Shown one piece after another: positions 34,516 through 43,436 of a DNA stretch of 43,708 nt. The position numbers were made by a program, and so were the translations under genes. Numbering within the stretch: position 1 is the first letter of the stretch; every line of letters begins with the position of its first letter. The notes below the pieces were generated by a model. The model searched no databases and was not told the origin of the DNA. It saw nothing but the letters and a program-made list of their open reading frames with translations. The stretch is from Sphingomonadales bacterium (GTDB lineage: Bacteria; Pseudomonadota; Alphaproteobacteria; Sphingomonadales; Sphingomonadaceae): contig JAIXQM010000137.1 in NCBI GenBank assembly GCA_027485735.1, forward strand, positions 1-43,708, written 5' to 3'.

Positions 34516-35776
34516 GCGGAGTCACCAGGCCGATCATCGCGCCGGTCATCAGCGTCGCCAGATTGCCGGCGATCCAGCTCTTGACGCCCAGTCCGGCCGC
34601 TTCGGCGCGGCGTTCCGGGCACAGGCTGGCGATGGTGGAGACCAGCAGGCCGATGCTGGCCAGATTGGCAAAGCCGGCCAGCGCGTAGGTGACGATGAGG
34701 GCGCTGCGCGGGTCGAGCGTGCCAGCGGGCAGGGCCGCCAGATCCAGATAAGCGACATATTCGTTGAGGATGGCCTTGGTGCCCATCAATGCGCCCGCCG
34801 CTGGCGCCTGATCCCACGGCACGCCTATGGCCCACATCAGCGGCGAGAAAATCCAGCCGAACATGCGCTTCAGCGTGAGGGCGGCGCCATCCACGTGGGG
34901 CGCCAGCGCCAATATCTGATCGGCAAGCGCCACCAGCGCGAAGATGGTAATGATGATGCCGATCACCGCCAGCATCAGCTGCACGCCTTCCATGGCGCCG
35001 CGCACCACGGCGTCCATGGCGCCATCATAGGCGAGATCAGGCTCGGCCGCTTCGCTGGACTGCGGCTGGCCCGGCACCATCAGCCGGGCGACCATCAAGG
35101 CGGCGGGCAGCGAAATCAGGCTGGCCACGATCAGATGCCCAGCGGCGTTGGGGATGACCTTGCCCAGCGTGCTGGCATAGAGCACCAGAATCGCGCCTGA
35201 AATCGTCGCCATGATCATCGCCATGATGGCGAACAGATCGGATCGGGACATGGTGGCAAACCACGCCCGCAGCACCAGCGGCGATTCAACCACGCCCAGG
35301 AACAAAGTGCCGCCACCGCCCAGCCCGACGACGCCCGATACGCCCAAGGTGCGCCGCAAGGCCCACGACAGCCCGCGCACCAACGCCTTCAAGATGCCCC
35401 AGTGCCAGAGCAGCGCGGAGAGCGCCGAAAACACGATGATCAGCGGCAGGATCTGGAAGGCGATGATCAGCGGCGGGCTGGCGCCTTGCGCCAGGGCAAA
35501 TGGCAACGGCGCGCCGCCCAGATAGCCGAACATGTAGGAGGAGCCGACGAGCGTGGCCTTCTCGATGGCAGCCACGCCCTGATTGGCCACGCCAACGGCG
35601 GCCCAGATCGGCGGCACCCGCACCACGATCACGGCAATCGCCAGTTGCAGCAGCAACGCGCCGCCCAGCCAGCGCCAGCCAGGGCGATTGGCGCGGTCTT
35701 CACTGAACGCCCACGCCAGCAGCAAAATGGCCGCCAGCCCGATCAGACCCTGAAATTGCTGCATCGCGGCTGGCAT
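34508..35776 (-). CDS. CNT family nucleoside transporter (NupC-like)
   Basis: An inner-membrane concentrative nucleoside transporter of 422 residues with about ten hydrophobic helices. The CNT signature GTKAILNEYVAYL is clear, as are the gating region GGGGTLFLGVVESPLVLRAW and the C-terminal ALAGFANLASIGLL with the SxxxG helix-hairpin pattern. It imports nucleosides using a proton or sodium gradient. The start is the ATG at 35776, one base after the stop of the TonB receptor gene; a second ATG at 35764 is possible. Neither has a clear ribosome-binding site, consistent with translational coupling to the receptor, which suggests the receptor handles nucleosides or nucleotides. Confidence 0.92.
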   Translation of the reverse strand: MPAAMQQFQGLIGLAAILLLAWAFSEDRANRPGWRWLGGALLLQLAIAVIVVRVPPIWAAVGVANQGVAAIEKATLVGSSYMFGYLGGAPLPFALAQGASPPLIIAFQILPLIIVFSALSALLWHWGILKALVRGLSWALRRTLGVSGVVGLGGGGTLFLGVVESPLVLRAWFATMSRSDLFAIMAMIMATISGAILVLYASTLGKVIPNAAGHLIVASLISLPAALMVARLMVPGQPQSSEAAEPDLAYDGAMDAVVRGAMEGVQLMLAVIGIIITIFALVALADQILALAPHVDGAALTLKRMFGWIFSPLMWAIGVPWDQAPAAGALMGTKAILNEYVAYLDLAALPAGTLDPRSALIVTYALAGFANLASIGLLVSTIASLCPERRAEAAGLGVKSWIAGNLATLMTGAMIGLVTPLA

Positions 35777-35777
35777 A

Positions 35778-38700
35778 TCAGAACTTGTACGCGATACCGA
35801 ACTGGAACTGCCGCGGCGGGCCGGCGTTGCGTTGCACGAAGGGTGCGCCGCCGCCGAACTGCACCTGGTTCGACGTGGTGGCTGCGTTGGCAAAGCCGGA
35901 CTGGTTGTTGGCGTTGAACAGGTTGAACACGTCGGCCGAAAGTTCGATGCGCTTCAATAGCAGATAGCGGATGCCAAGATCGACCGTGGCTGACCACGGC
36001 AGCCGCGCCGAATTGCGGGAGGCGCCGGGGAAACGGTCGGAGTTGCCGACGAAATTTTCCCCGAACGAGGCGCCGTCTCCGTTCAGATCCTGGGTGCCGA
36101 AAATCCGTGCATCGGGCACCAGATTGACCGGTTGGCCCGACTGAAACAGGCCGGCGGCCGTCAACGTTAGGCCCTCGATCGGATAGAGATAGCCCACCGC
36201 CGAAATCACGTGCCGTCGATCGTTTGCCGACGGGCCATATTCGGTGCTGAAATCATTGGCATTGGCAGCGCGGAAGTTGATGTCGTCGGTGTCGTTCTTC
36301 AGCCGCGACAGCGTGTAGCTGAGCCGGAAGCCATAATCATCGGCGCCGCGCTCCTTCACGGCCTGCAGGATGAGCGCCATATATTCCGACCGGCCTTCGG
36401 TTTCCGAAACCGTGATCTGCCGCGCCCCGCCCGCGACCAGCGCGACCGGCCGGCTGGCATCAGCGGCAGCCTGGCTGCGCACGAGGCCCAGCGTCTGCGC
36501 CAGCGCCGCCCGCGTTGCATTGTCGGGCGCGGCCTGCAGCAGAGCGATATTGGCCGGCGTGAGCGCGGCGGCGTTGGGCGTGAAGGCCGCCGGCGCATTC
36601 AGGTCGCGCAGCCGCACCAGATTGCGGCTGCGGCTGTAGATGCCATCGATGCTCAGCGTCAGTGTGGACGTCGCCTGATATTGATAGCCGCCGCTCAACT
36701 GCAGGCTCCACGGGCTGTCATAGCCGGTGGGCGACAATATGCGCGCTTCGCCCAGCGTGGCGGCGCCGCGCAGCGCCTGTACCTGCGCCGGGGTTGGGCA
36801 GGCCGAAACCGTGGCGCAGGGCGGGGCGACGGTGAGGTTGCCGTCGAACGTCACGTCGCGCAGGTTGATACCGGTCGGGATGAGGCCGCGGCTCTGCAAT
36901 TGGCCCAATTGGGTGAGGAAGGCCGGCGCTGTGGTGTTGCGCTGCAGGGCGTCGGAGATGACGGCATAACTCAATTTGCCGGTGAAGATGCCGGCGCCAA
37001 AGCGCACCGACGAGCGGGCATCCGGCCGCCAGTTCAGCGCCAGCCGCGGTGCGATATTGTCGAAGTCACCGCCGCCGGCACCAGCACGAGCGCCTTGGGC
37101 GGTGAGGCTGTCATAATCCCAGCGCACGCCCAGCGTGGCGGTGAAGCGCGGGCTGATCTGCCATTCGTCTTCCAGATAGAAGGCCAGCAGTGTCTGATCG
37201 GTGCCGAAGGATTGCGGCCGCAATTCAACGGCGTAATTGGCCACCACCGGGTTCAGCGCCAGCACGTCAGAGGCGGTCAGGCCCAACCCGCGGCCGCCGG
37301 CACGCAGCGCGGCCAGTTGCGGCGCGGTCAGATCGACGACGAAATTGCCATCGGGGTTGCCGCCGCCCAACAAGGTGAAGTTGCTGTGGATGACGTCGGC
37401 GCCCAGCCGCAGCCGGTGTGCGCCCAGCTTGCGTTGCAGGCGATGGGTGGTCTGGATCGTCTCTTCCAGGCTGTCGAACAGATAACCGGGGTGGCCGACG
37501 ACGCCGGCGGTCAGGCCCGACGGATCGCGGATCACCACCTGCGGCCCCGGCCCGGCCAGCGCCTCGCCATAATCCCAGCGGAATCGCGCATATTGCACGG
37601 CGCCATCATAGCTCCAGTCATCGCCGGCATAGCTCGCCGTGGCGGCGACCAGCGTCGAATGGCGATCCTGGTTTGAGCCGGCTGAAGGCAGGCTGTTGTT
37701 GCCGCCGCCCAGACCGCCGCCGGGCCGTTCGATGGTGACGCGGCCGATATTGGCGCGCAGGCCCAGGGTCCAGTCATCGGTCAACCGATGATCGAGCCGC
37801 AGCGAAGCGAGGTGGAACTGGTTGTTGCCGGTCACCGTGTCGGTGATGCCGAGCAGCGGCGCATCGACGACCTGGGTGTTGCGATCGCGGGTATACTCGT
37901 AGTTGATGTAGAAGAAGGTCTTGTCCTTCGCGATCGCCCCGCCCAGCGCGAAGCCGGCCTGATAGCGTTCGAAACTTTCGCCTACCGCGTTGCCCGACAG
38001 GTCGCGACGCGGAAAAGGCGAGGCGGCGTCCAGCGGCCGGCCGGGGCGGAGCAGCGCATAGGCTTCGCCGTGCAGCTCGTTGGTGCCCGATGGCGTGGTA
38101 TAGTTGACGATGCCGTTGGCGGTGCGCCCATAGGCAACCGAATAGCTGTTGGCGAGCACCGTCACGCTGCGGGTGAAGCCCAGCGGCACCGGGAACTTGA
38201 TGCCGCCGAGGAAATTCTCGTTATTGTCGAGGCCGTCGATCAGATAATTGGTGTCGAGGCCGTTGCTGCCGTTGATCGAGATGGACGGCGCTTCCGGGAA
38301 GAAGCCTGTGCTGGCCACCACGTTCGGCAGCCGGATCAGCGAGCCGATCACGTCGCGGCCTTCGATGGGCAGCGCGGTCAGTTGCTCGCGGCCGAGCGAG
38401 GCGGAGACTTCGGCGTTGACGGCGTTGAGGCCCACCACGCTGCGTGCGCCGGTAACCGTGATGGTCTGACCCACAGGGGTCAACCGCAGGGTGATGCTGC
38501 TGGAAAAATTGCTGCGCAAGGTGAGCGACTGCGGTTCGGCGGCGTCATAGGCGGCGCTGGCAGTGGTGCTGATGCGGAACTGGCCGCTGGTGGTCAGGCC
38601 TTCCAGCCGCAGCAGGCCCTGGGCATCGGTGCGGGCCACGCGGCGGAAACCGGTGTCGGGATTTTCGATGACCACTTCCACATCGGCTGCTGGTGCGCCG

Positions 38701-38813
38701 CTTAACGCATCCACCACCGAAATCTGGATGCCGGCCTGTTGCGCCTGCGCCGGTATGGCCACCATCGCCGCGCCGGCCAGAAACACAGCCGCCGCCCGGT
38801 TCAAACCCTTCAT
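35778..38813 (-). CDS. Oar-like TonB-dependent receptor with carboxypeptidase-regulatory domain
   Basis: An outer-membrane receptor of 1011 residues. After the signal peptide (AAAVFLAGAAMVAIPAQAQ) comes a carboxypeptidase-regulatory-like beta domain, about residues 28-110 (IQISVVDALSGAPAADVEVV). A plug with NYLIDGLDNNENFLGG and SYSVAYGRTANGIVNYTTPS follows, then a long barrel ending in Phe (FQFGIAYKF). This is the OmpA-related Oar architecture common in sphingomonads and Myxococcus. The ATG at 38813 has GGGGGA 5 bases before. It is the first gene of an operon with the nucleoside carrier, so nucleoside or nucleic-acid-derived ligands are inferred. Confidence 0.92.
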   Translation of the reverse strand: MKGLNRAAAVFLAGAAMVAIPAQAQQAGIQISVVDALSGAPAADVEVVIENPDTGFRRVARTDAQGLLRLEGLTTSGQFRISTTASAAYDAAEPQSLTLRSNFSSSITLRLTPVGQTITVTGARSVVGLNAVNAEVSASLGREQLTALPIEGRDVIGSLIRLPNVVASTGFFPEAPSISINGSNGLDTNYLIDGLDNNENFLGGIKFPVPLGFTRSVTVLANSYSVAYGRTANGIVNYTTPSGTNELHGEAYALLRPGRPLDAASPFPRRDLSGNAVGESFERYQAGFALGGAIAKDKTFFYINYEYTRDRNTQVVDAPLLGITDTVTGNNQFHLASLRLDHRLTDDWTLGLRANIGRVTIERPGGGLGGGNNSLPSAGSNQDRHSTLVAATASYAGDDWSYDGAVQYARFRWDYGEALAGPGPQVVIRDPSGLTAGVVGHPGYLFDSLEETIQTTHRLQRKLGAHRLRLGADVIHSNFTLLGGGNPDGNFVVDLTAPQLAALRAGGRGLGLTASDVLALNPVVANYAVELRPQSFGTDQTLLAFYLEDEWQISPRFTATLGVRWDYDSLTAQGARAGAGGGDFDNIAPRLALNWRPDARSSVRFGAGIFTGKLSYAVISDALQRNTTAPAFLTQLGQLQSRGLIPTGINLRDVTFDGNLTVAPPCATVSACPTPAQVQALRGAATLGEARILSPTGYDSPWSLQLSGGYQYQATSTLTLSIDGIYSRSRNLVRLRDLNAPAAFTPNAAALTPANIALLQAAPDNATRAALAQTLGLVRSQAAADASRPVALVAGGARQITVSETEGRSEYMALILQAVKERGADDYGFRLSYTLSRLKNDTDDINFRAANANDFSTEYGPSANDRRHVISAVGYLYPIEGLTLTAAGLFQSGQPVNLVPDARIFGTQDLNGDGASFGENFVGNSDRFPGASRNSARLPWSATVDLGIRYLLLKRIELSADVFNLFNANNQSGFANAATTSNQVQFGGGAPFVQRNAGPPRQFQFGIAYKF

Positions 38814-38916
38814 TCCAATCCCCCAAGTGCTCCGCCACCTACAGGCGTGCTCGCGGTTTTCATGACTGTTGCCATTCAAATACGCAACAGGCCGGCGATT
38901 GGTTACCCCCTCTCCA

Positions 38917-41058
38917 CTACCGCAATCGCCACGCGTGATAGCGACCCACCCAGGCCAGCAGGCCCTGCGGCGCATGCGCCCGCTTCCAGTTGCCCGCGGC
39001 GAACTTGTTGGCTTCGGCCATGGTTGGATAGGTGTGGATGGTGCCGAGCAGCTTGTTGAGGCCCAGACCGTGCTTCATCGCCAGAACATATTCGGCCAGC
39101 AACTCGCCGGCATGGTCACCGACGATGGTGGCGCCCAGTATCTTGTCCTTGCCGGGCGGGGTGAGGACCTTCACGAAGCCGGTGGTGGCGCTGTCGGCAA
39201 TGGCGCGGTCGAGTTCGTGCAACTGGTAGGTGGTCACCTCGACCGCGACGCCCTTAGCCTTGGCTTCATCTTCCGACAGGCCGACGCGGGCGATCTCGGG
39301 ATCGAGGAAGGTTGTCCACGGGATGACGCGATAATCCGCCTTGAAGCGGCGGAACTGACCGAACAGCGCGTTCACCGCCGCATACCAGGCCTGGTGCGAA
39401 GCGACATGGGTGAACTGGTAGGGCCCGGCCACATCCCCGCAGGCGTAGATATTGGGATAGAGGGTGGCGAGATAATCGTCGGTCACAACCGTGCGTTCGG
39501 TTTCGATGCCCAGTTCTTCGAGGCCATAGCCGGTGAGGCGGGCCTTGCGGCCAACCGCGACGATCAGCGCGTCGTAAGGCAGGGCGCGTTCCGCGCCGGC
39601 GTGGCTGACGATCAGGGTCTGCTCGCCCTCCACCCGCAGCGCAGCATGGCCGGTGAGCACCTCCACGCCGGAGCCGACCAGCGATGCATGAGCGATGGCG
39701 GCGACATCGTCATCCTCGCGCGGCAGCACGCGCGGGCCCATCTCCACTTGGCTCACCTGCGCGCCCAGCCGGGCCAGTGCTTGCGCAAGCTCGCAGCCGA
39801 TCGGGCCGCCGCCGAGCACGATGATGCGTTTGGGAATGGCATCGAGCGCCGAGAAGGCGTCCCACAGTGTGTCGCTGGTCAGGTGATTGGTAGGCGTCAG
39901 GCCCGGCAGCGGCGGCACCAGCGGCGCGGCACCGGCCGCGATGACGATGCTGCGCGTGGTGAGGCGCTGGGTGGTGCCGTCGTGACGGGATATCTCCACC
40001 GTCCAGGGATCGAGGATGCGAGCATGGCCCAGCTCCATGTCGACACCAAGCGCGGTGTAGCGCTCCACGCTGTCGTTGGGTTCGATGGTGGCAATGACAT
40101 TCCGGATGCGGGCCATCACGGCGCGAAAATCGAAGGTCGGCGCTTGCGGGGTCAGGCCATAGGCATCGGCGTGGCGCATCTGGTGGGCGATGCGGGCGGA
40201 CTTGATCAAGGCTTTCGAGGGCACGCAGCCATAGTTGAGACAATCACCGCCCAGTTTGTGGCTTTCGACCAGCGTTACCTTGGCCTTCACCGTCGCGGCG
40301 ATATAGGCGCTCACCAGTCCCGCCGCGCCGCCGCCGATGACGACCATGTTGCGGTCAAACCGGCTTGGGCGGCTCCAGCGGGCATAGACGCGGCGGCGTT
40401 TCAGCGCGCTCATCACGGCTTTCCCGATCCACGGCAGCAGGCCCAGCGCAGCGAAACTGGCCAGCAGGCCGGGCGAGGCGACATCGCGCAAACTGGAAAT
40501 GCCGGCCAACTGCGTGCCGGCGTTCACATAGACCGCGGTGCCCAGCAACATGCCGATCTGGCTGACCCAGAAATAGGTGAGCGTGCGAATGGGGGTGAGG
40601 CCCATCAGCAGATTGACCACGAAGAAAGGAAACACCGGCACCAGCCGCAACGAGAAGAGGTAGAAGGCGCCATCGCGCTCGATCCCGGCGTTGATGGCGC
40701 CAAGCCGCGCCCCGAACTTGCCCTGCACCCAATCACGCAGCAGGTAGCGGGACGTAAGGAAAGCCAAAGTCGCGCCGATGGTAGAGGCGAAGGAGACGAT
40801 GAGCAGGCCCAGCCCCAGGCCGAAGATCGCCCCGCCGGCCAGCGTCATGATCGCAGCACCGGGGAAGGAGAGGGCGGTGAGCGCCACATAGGCCGCGAAA
40901 TAACCGCCGATCACCACAGCCGGGTTTGCTGCATAGAGCGCGGCGATATCGCCTTGCCGGGCTTTCAGCGCATCAAGCGTGAGATACTGGCCAAGGTCGA
41001 ACTGGAACCAGGCGAAGATCGCCGCCGCGATCAGCAGGATGATGGGCAGACGTTTCAT
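38917..41058 (-). CDS. Fusion of VTT/TVP38 membrane domain and flavoprotein disulfide reductase
   Basis: A single 713-residue frame joins two domains. Residues 1-222 are a VTT (SNARE-associated, TVP38/DedA-like) membrane domain with FPGAAIMTLAGGAIFGLG and SLRLVPVFPFFVVNLLMGLT. Residues about 235-713 are a class I pyridine nucleotide-disulfide oxidoreductase: FAD motif IGGGAAG (242-248), redox cysteines 273 and 278 in GGDCLNYGCVPSK, the second dinucleotide motif IIVLGGGPIGCELA, YACGDVAGPYQFTH, and a C-terminal HTYPTMAE dimerisation motif. The reductase looks like dihydrolipoamide or mercuric reductase but lacks an N-terminal metal domain. A membrane-tethered redox enzyme is likely; its substrate is unknown. 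The ATG at 41058 is the first codon. Confidence 0.9.
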   Translation of the reverse strand: MKRLPIILLIAAAIFAWFQFDLGQYLTLDALKARQGDIAALYAANPAVVIGGYFAAYVALTALSFPGAAIMTLAGGAIFGLGLGLLIVSFASTIGATLAFLTSRYLLRDWVQGKFGARLGAINAGIERDGAFYLFSLRLVPVFPFFVVNLLMGLTPIRTLTYFWVSQIGMLLGTAVYVNAGTQLAGISSLRDVASPGLLASFAALGLLPWIGKAVMSALKRRRVYARWSRPSRFDRNMVVIGGGAAGLVSAYIAATVKAKVTLVESHKLGGDCLNYGCVPSKALIKSARIAHQMRHADAYGLTPQAPTFDFRAVMARIRNVIATIEPNDSVERYTALGVDMELGHARILDPWTVEISRHDGTTQRLTTRSIVIAAGAAPLVPPLPGLTPTNHLTSDTLWDAFSALDAIPKRIIVLGGGPIGCELAQALARLGAQVSQVEMGPRVLPREDDDVAAIAHASLVGSGVEVLTGHAALRVEGEQTLIVSHAGAERALPYDALIVAVGRKARLTGYGLEELGIETERTVVTDDYLATLYPNIYACGDVAGPYQFTHVASHQAWYAAVNALFGQFRRFKADYRVIPWTTFLDPEIARVGLSEDEAKAKGVAVEVTTYQLHELDRAIADSATTGFVKVLTPPGKDKILGATIVGDHAGELLAEYVLAMKHGLGLNKLLGTIHTYPTMAEANKFAAGNWKRAHAPQGLLAWVGRYHAWRLR

Positions 41059-41189
41059 CGGGCAGGGTTCCGTTTCATCAGGTCACGGTGAACGCAAAGC
41101 GCAGGCCACGCAAATCTGTTGTTCGCACGAGTGGTGGCAAAGGATGCAGTGTTTCCCTTTGCCGGCGCACTCCGCTATTCGCCCCCGGC

Positions 41190-42209
41190 ATGTCCCCCGT
41201 TGTTGATCTTGTCCTGCCACCCGCCGAAGCCTGGCAAGCGCAGGCCCGTGCTGCCCGGATCAGTACCGCTGATCTGTTGGCCTATGTGGGCCTGACGGCG
41301 GCGGATTTTGCCGAGGGCGTGATCGCTCAGCCGGATTTCCCGCTGTCCGTGCCGCCGCATTATCTCTCACTGATCCGGCGCGGCGACGCGTATGATCCGC
41401 TGCTGCTGCAGGTGCTGGCGCGCGGCGAGGAAGCCTTGCCGCAGCCGGGCCGCCTTACCGATCCGCTGGAGGAGGCCGATTATCGCGCCGCGCCCGGCGT
41501 TTTGCGCAAGTATCGCAGCCGGGCGCTGCTGATCGCGTCGGGCGCCTGTGCCATCCACTGTCGATACTGTTTTCGCCGTCACACGGATTATGGCGCCGCC
41601 ATGCTCACCCGGTCCGGCGAGGCCGAGGCGCTGGCGGTGATTGCCGGCGATGCCGTCATCGACGAAGTCATCCTTTCGGGCGGTGATCCGCTCAGCCTGA
41701 CCGATGCGCGGCTGGCGGCGCTGGTGGCGGCGGTTGCCGCCATCCCACACGTGACAACGCTGCGCCTGCACAGCCGCACGGTGCTGGCTATCCCTGATCG
41801 CGTAACGCCGGCGTTGATCGATCTGCTGGCAGGCACGCGGCTCAATGTCGTGCTCGTCACCCACAGCAATCATGAACGCGAAATCTCTGCCGAAGTGGCG
41901 GCAGCCTTGGCCCGGTTGCGGGCGGCGGGGGTGACCTTGCTCAACCAATCAGTGCTGCTGGCCCAAGTGAACGACGATGCGGCCACCATTGCTGCCCATT
42001 GCCGCCGCCTGTTCGCGGCCGGCGTGCTGCCTTATTATCTCCACCTCACCGATCCGGTGGATGGCGCCGCCCATTTCGACGTGGATGAAGCCCGCGCCCG
42101 CGGCCTCGAAACTGAACTGCGGGCAATGCTGCCGGGCTATCTCGTTCCCCGGCTGGTGCGCGAAGTGCCGGGGCGGGCCAGCAAGATCCCGCTATGGGCA
42201 CTGGATTAA
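41190..42209 (+). CDS. epmB: EF-P beta-lysylation protein EpmB / lysine 2,3-aminomutase-like radical SAM protein
   Basis: A cytoplasmic radical SAM/PLP enzyme of 339 residues. The iron-sulfur motif CxxxCxxC is CAIHCRYC (Cys120, 124, 127), followed by LSGGDPLSLTDARLAALV and the TLRLHSRTVLAIPDRVTPAL segment typical of lysine aminomutases. Lys332 in SKIPLW may hold PLP. The short length matches EpmB, which turns (S)-lysine into (R)-beta-lysine for attachment to elongation factor P, rather than catabolic KamA. EF-P and EpmA genes are not in the window. The ATG at 41190 is chosen; the frame from 41088 is open but not protein-like. Confidence 0.88.
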   Translation: MSPVVDLVLPPAEAWQAQARAARISTADLLAYVGLTAADFAEGVIAQPDFPLSVPPHYLSLIRRGDAYDPLLLQVLARGEEALPQPGRLTDPLEEADYRAAPGVLRKYRSRALLIASGACAIHCRYCFRRHTDYGAAMLTRSGEAEALAVIAGDAVIDEVILSGGDPLSLTDARLAALVAAVAAIPHVTTLRLHSRTVLAIPDRVTPALIDLLAGTRLNVVLVTHSNHEREISAEVAAALARLRAAGVTLLNQSVLLAQVNDDAATIAAHCRRLFAAGVLPYYLHLTDPVDGAAHFDVDEARARGLETELRAMLPGYLVPRLVREVPGRASKIPLWALD

Positions 42210-42222
42210 TGGGTAAAAGATT

Positions 42223-42266
42223 TGTGAACGGGCGATAACAAGTCCGTTCAGACAGTTCACATGTGA
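42223..42266. promoter_or_regulatory. Cluster of inverted GAAC/GTTC elements before the glycine-zipper genes
   Basis: TGAACGG (42225-42231) pairs with CCGTTCA (42244-42250). TGTGAAC (42223-42229) is also repeated inverted as GTTCACA (42255-42261). A 10-bp perfect palindrome TCACATGTGA lies at 42257-42266. The elements lie 45-85 bases before the start at 42310 and just after the epmB stop. They look like operator half-sites; the GTTC spacing is not that of the alphaproteobacterial LexA box. Confidence 0.45.
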
Positions 42267-42309
42267 TCTGTGCGAATCAGTCTTCATCAACACCAGCCGG
42301 AGACGGGCA

Positions 42310-42633
42310 ATGAAGACGACGCTGACCATCGCACTCCTCGCCACCTTGGGCATCGCCGCCCCGGCCGCGGCGCAGTGGCATGAACCTGTGCAGCAGGCCG
42401 GCTGGAACAATGATTGGGATGATCGGCGCGGCAACTGGGATGATCGCCGTGGTGACGGTCAGTGCCGGCGCAGCAGCGGTGGCACCGGCACGGTTGTTGG
42501 CGCGATTGCTGGCGGCGTGATCGGCAATCAGGTGGCCAGGCGCAATGATCGCACCGTTGCCACCGTGGCCGGCGCTGTTGTCGGCGGCCTTCTGGGCCGC
42601 AGCATCGATCGCGGACGCACCGTTTGCCGCTGA
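42310..42633 (+). CDS. Small glycine-zipper 2TM domain protein
   Basis: An exported 107-residue protein. The signal peptide ends AAPAAAQ. A short charged repeat follows (NNDWDDRRGNWDDRRGDGQ), then a glycine-zipper pair of helices (VVGAIAGGVIGNQVA and VAGAVVGGLLGRSID) ending RTVCR. Glycine-zipper 2TM proteins insert in or associate with the outer membrane and stabilise the envelope; the precise role is unknown. The ribosome-binding site is GGAGACGGGCA. A second, longer relative starts 24 bases after its stop. Confidence 0.8.
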   Translation: MKTTLTIALLATLGIAAPAAAQWHEPVQQAGWNNDWDDRRGNWDDRRGDGQCRRSSGGTGTVVGAIAGGVIGNQVARRNDRTVATVAGAVVGGLLGRSIDRGRTVCR

Positions 42634-42656
42634 ACAAGATTTCAAGGAGAGCGACC

Positions 42657-43328
42657 ATGAACAGCCTGAAGATCATTTTGGGCCTTGCCCTGCTCACGAT
42701 GGGCGCCGCCACCCCGGCGCTGGCCGGCGACGATGATTGGCGCGACCGCCGCAATGCGTCCCCGCGCGAAGTGGCGCGCAGCTGGGATCGGGTGCAGGAA
42801 GAACGCCGCGATCTCGCCCGGGCCCAGTATCGCGGTGACTGGGATGATGTGCGCGAAGAGCGCCGCGAACTCTATCGGGCAAAGCGTGAATTCCAGCAGG
42901 ATCGCGCCGATCTCTATCGGGCCGGCTGGGATGATGATCGCCGCCGTGGTGGCTGGGATGATGACGACCGCCGCAGGGGCAATGGCCGGGGCTGGGGCCC
43001 CGGTGGCCGGCCGGCCAACGATTGGCGCTTTCGCCAGGATGGCTGGAACCGACCGGGCTGGCACGCTGAACAATTCTATCGCCCCGGCAACAACTATCAG
43101 CCACGGTACCTGGGTGCCAATGATCAGATCTGGCGCGGGTACGACAATCGCTACTACTGCCGGCGCAGCGATGGCACCACCGGCCTGATTATCGGCGGCC
43201 TGGCCGGCGGTACGCTGGGCAATGTGCTGGCGCCGGGTGGTTCCAAGGTGCTGGGCAGCATCATCGGTGGCACGCTGGGTGCCGTGATCGGCAACAGCGT
43301 CGATCGCAACCGGGTTGTCTGCCGATAA
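42657..43328 (+). CDS. Glycine-zipper protein with Arg/Asp-rich and Trp/Asp-repeat region
   Basis: An exported 223-residue protein with signal peptide ending PALAGDDD. Residues about 27-85 are an Arg/Glu/Asp-rich helix (ASPREVARSWDRVQEERRDL) and about 90-115 is a WDDDDRRRG-type tract. A middle segment rich in Trp, Asn and Gly (RPANDWRFRQDGWNRPGWHA) follows. The C-terminus (about 175-223) is a glycine-zipper pair, GLIIGGLAGGTLGN and LGSIIGGTLGAVIGNSVDRN, ending RVVCR, the same ending as the preceding gene. The two are paralogues. The start has AAGGAGAGCGACC. RcnB-like character in the middle is possible, but I cannot confirm it. Confidence 0.78.
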   Translation: MNSLKIILGLALLTMGAATPALAGDDDWRDRRNASPREVARSWDRVQEERRDLARAQYRGDWDDVREERRELYRAKREFQQDRADLYRAGWDDDRRRGGWDDDDRRRGNGRGWGPGGRPANDWRFRQDGWNRPGWHAEQFYRPGNNYQPRYLGANDQIWRGYDNRYYCRRSDGTTGLIIGGLAGGTLGNVLAPGGSKVLGSIIGGTLGAVIGNSVDRNRVVCR

Positions 43329-43358
43329 GCACCTGCCCTTGCAGCTTTGAAAAAAGCG

Positions 43359-43392
43359 ATGGCGTTCATCGGATAATCCCGATGGACGCCAT
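43359..43392. terminator. Strong hairpin after the glycine-zipper gene
   Basis: A 14-bp stem (43359-43372 with 43379-43392) has one G-T wobble and a 6-base loop. It is preceded by an A-run (43350-43355) and followed by TTTGCC. It probably ends the glycine-zipper transcript and would also work on the other strand. Confidence 0.75.
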
Positions 43393-43436
43393 TTGCCGGT
43401 GTGGCCTATCCTGAGACCACACAAAGGAGACAGAAT

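Noticed and set aside
38869..41091. 740-codon plus-strand frame opposite the VTT-reductase fusion
   Set aside because: Antisense to a gene with clear domains; composition is shadow-like and there is no ribosome-binding site or family motif.
42244..42261. LexA (SOS) box before the glycine-zipper genes
   Set aside because: The two GTTC elements are 5 bases apart, not the 7 of the alphaproteobacterial LexA consensus.
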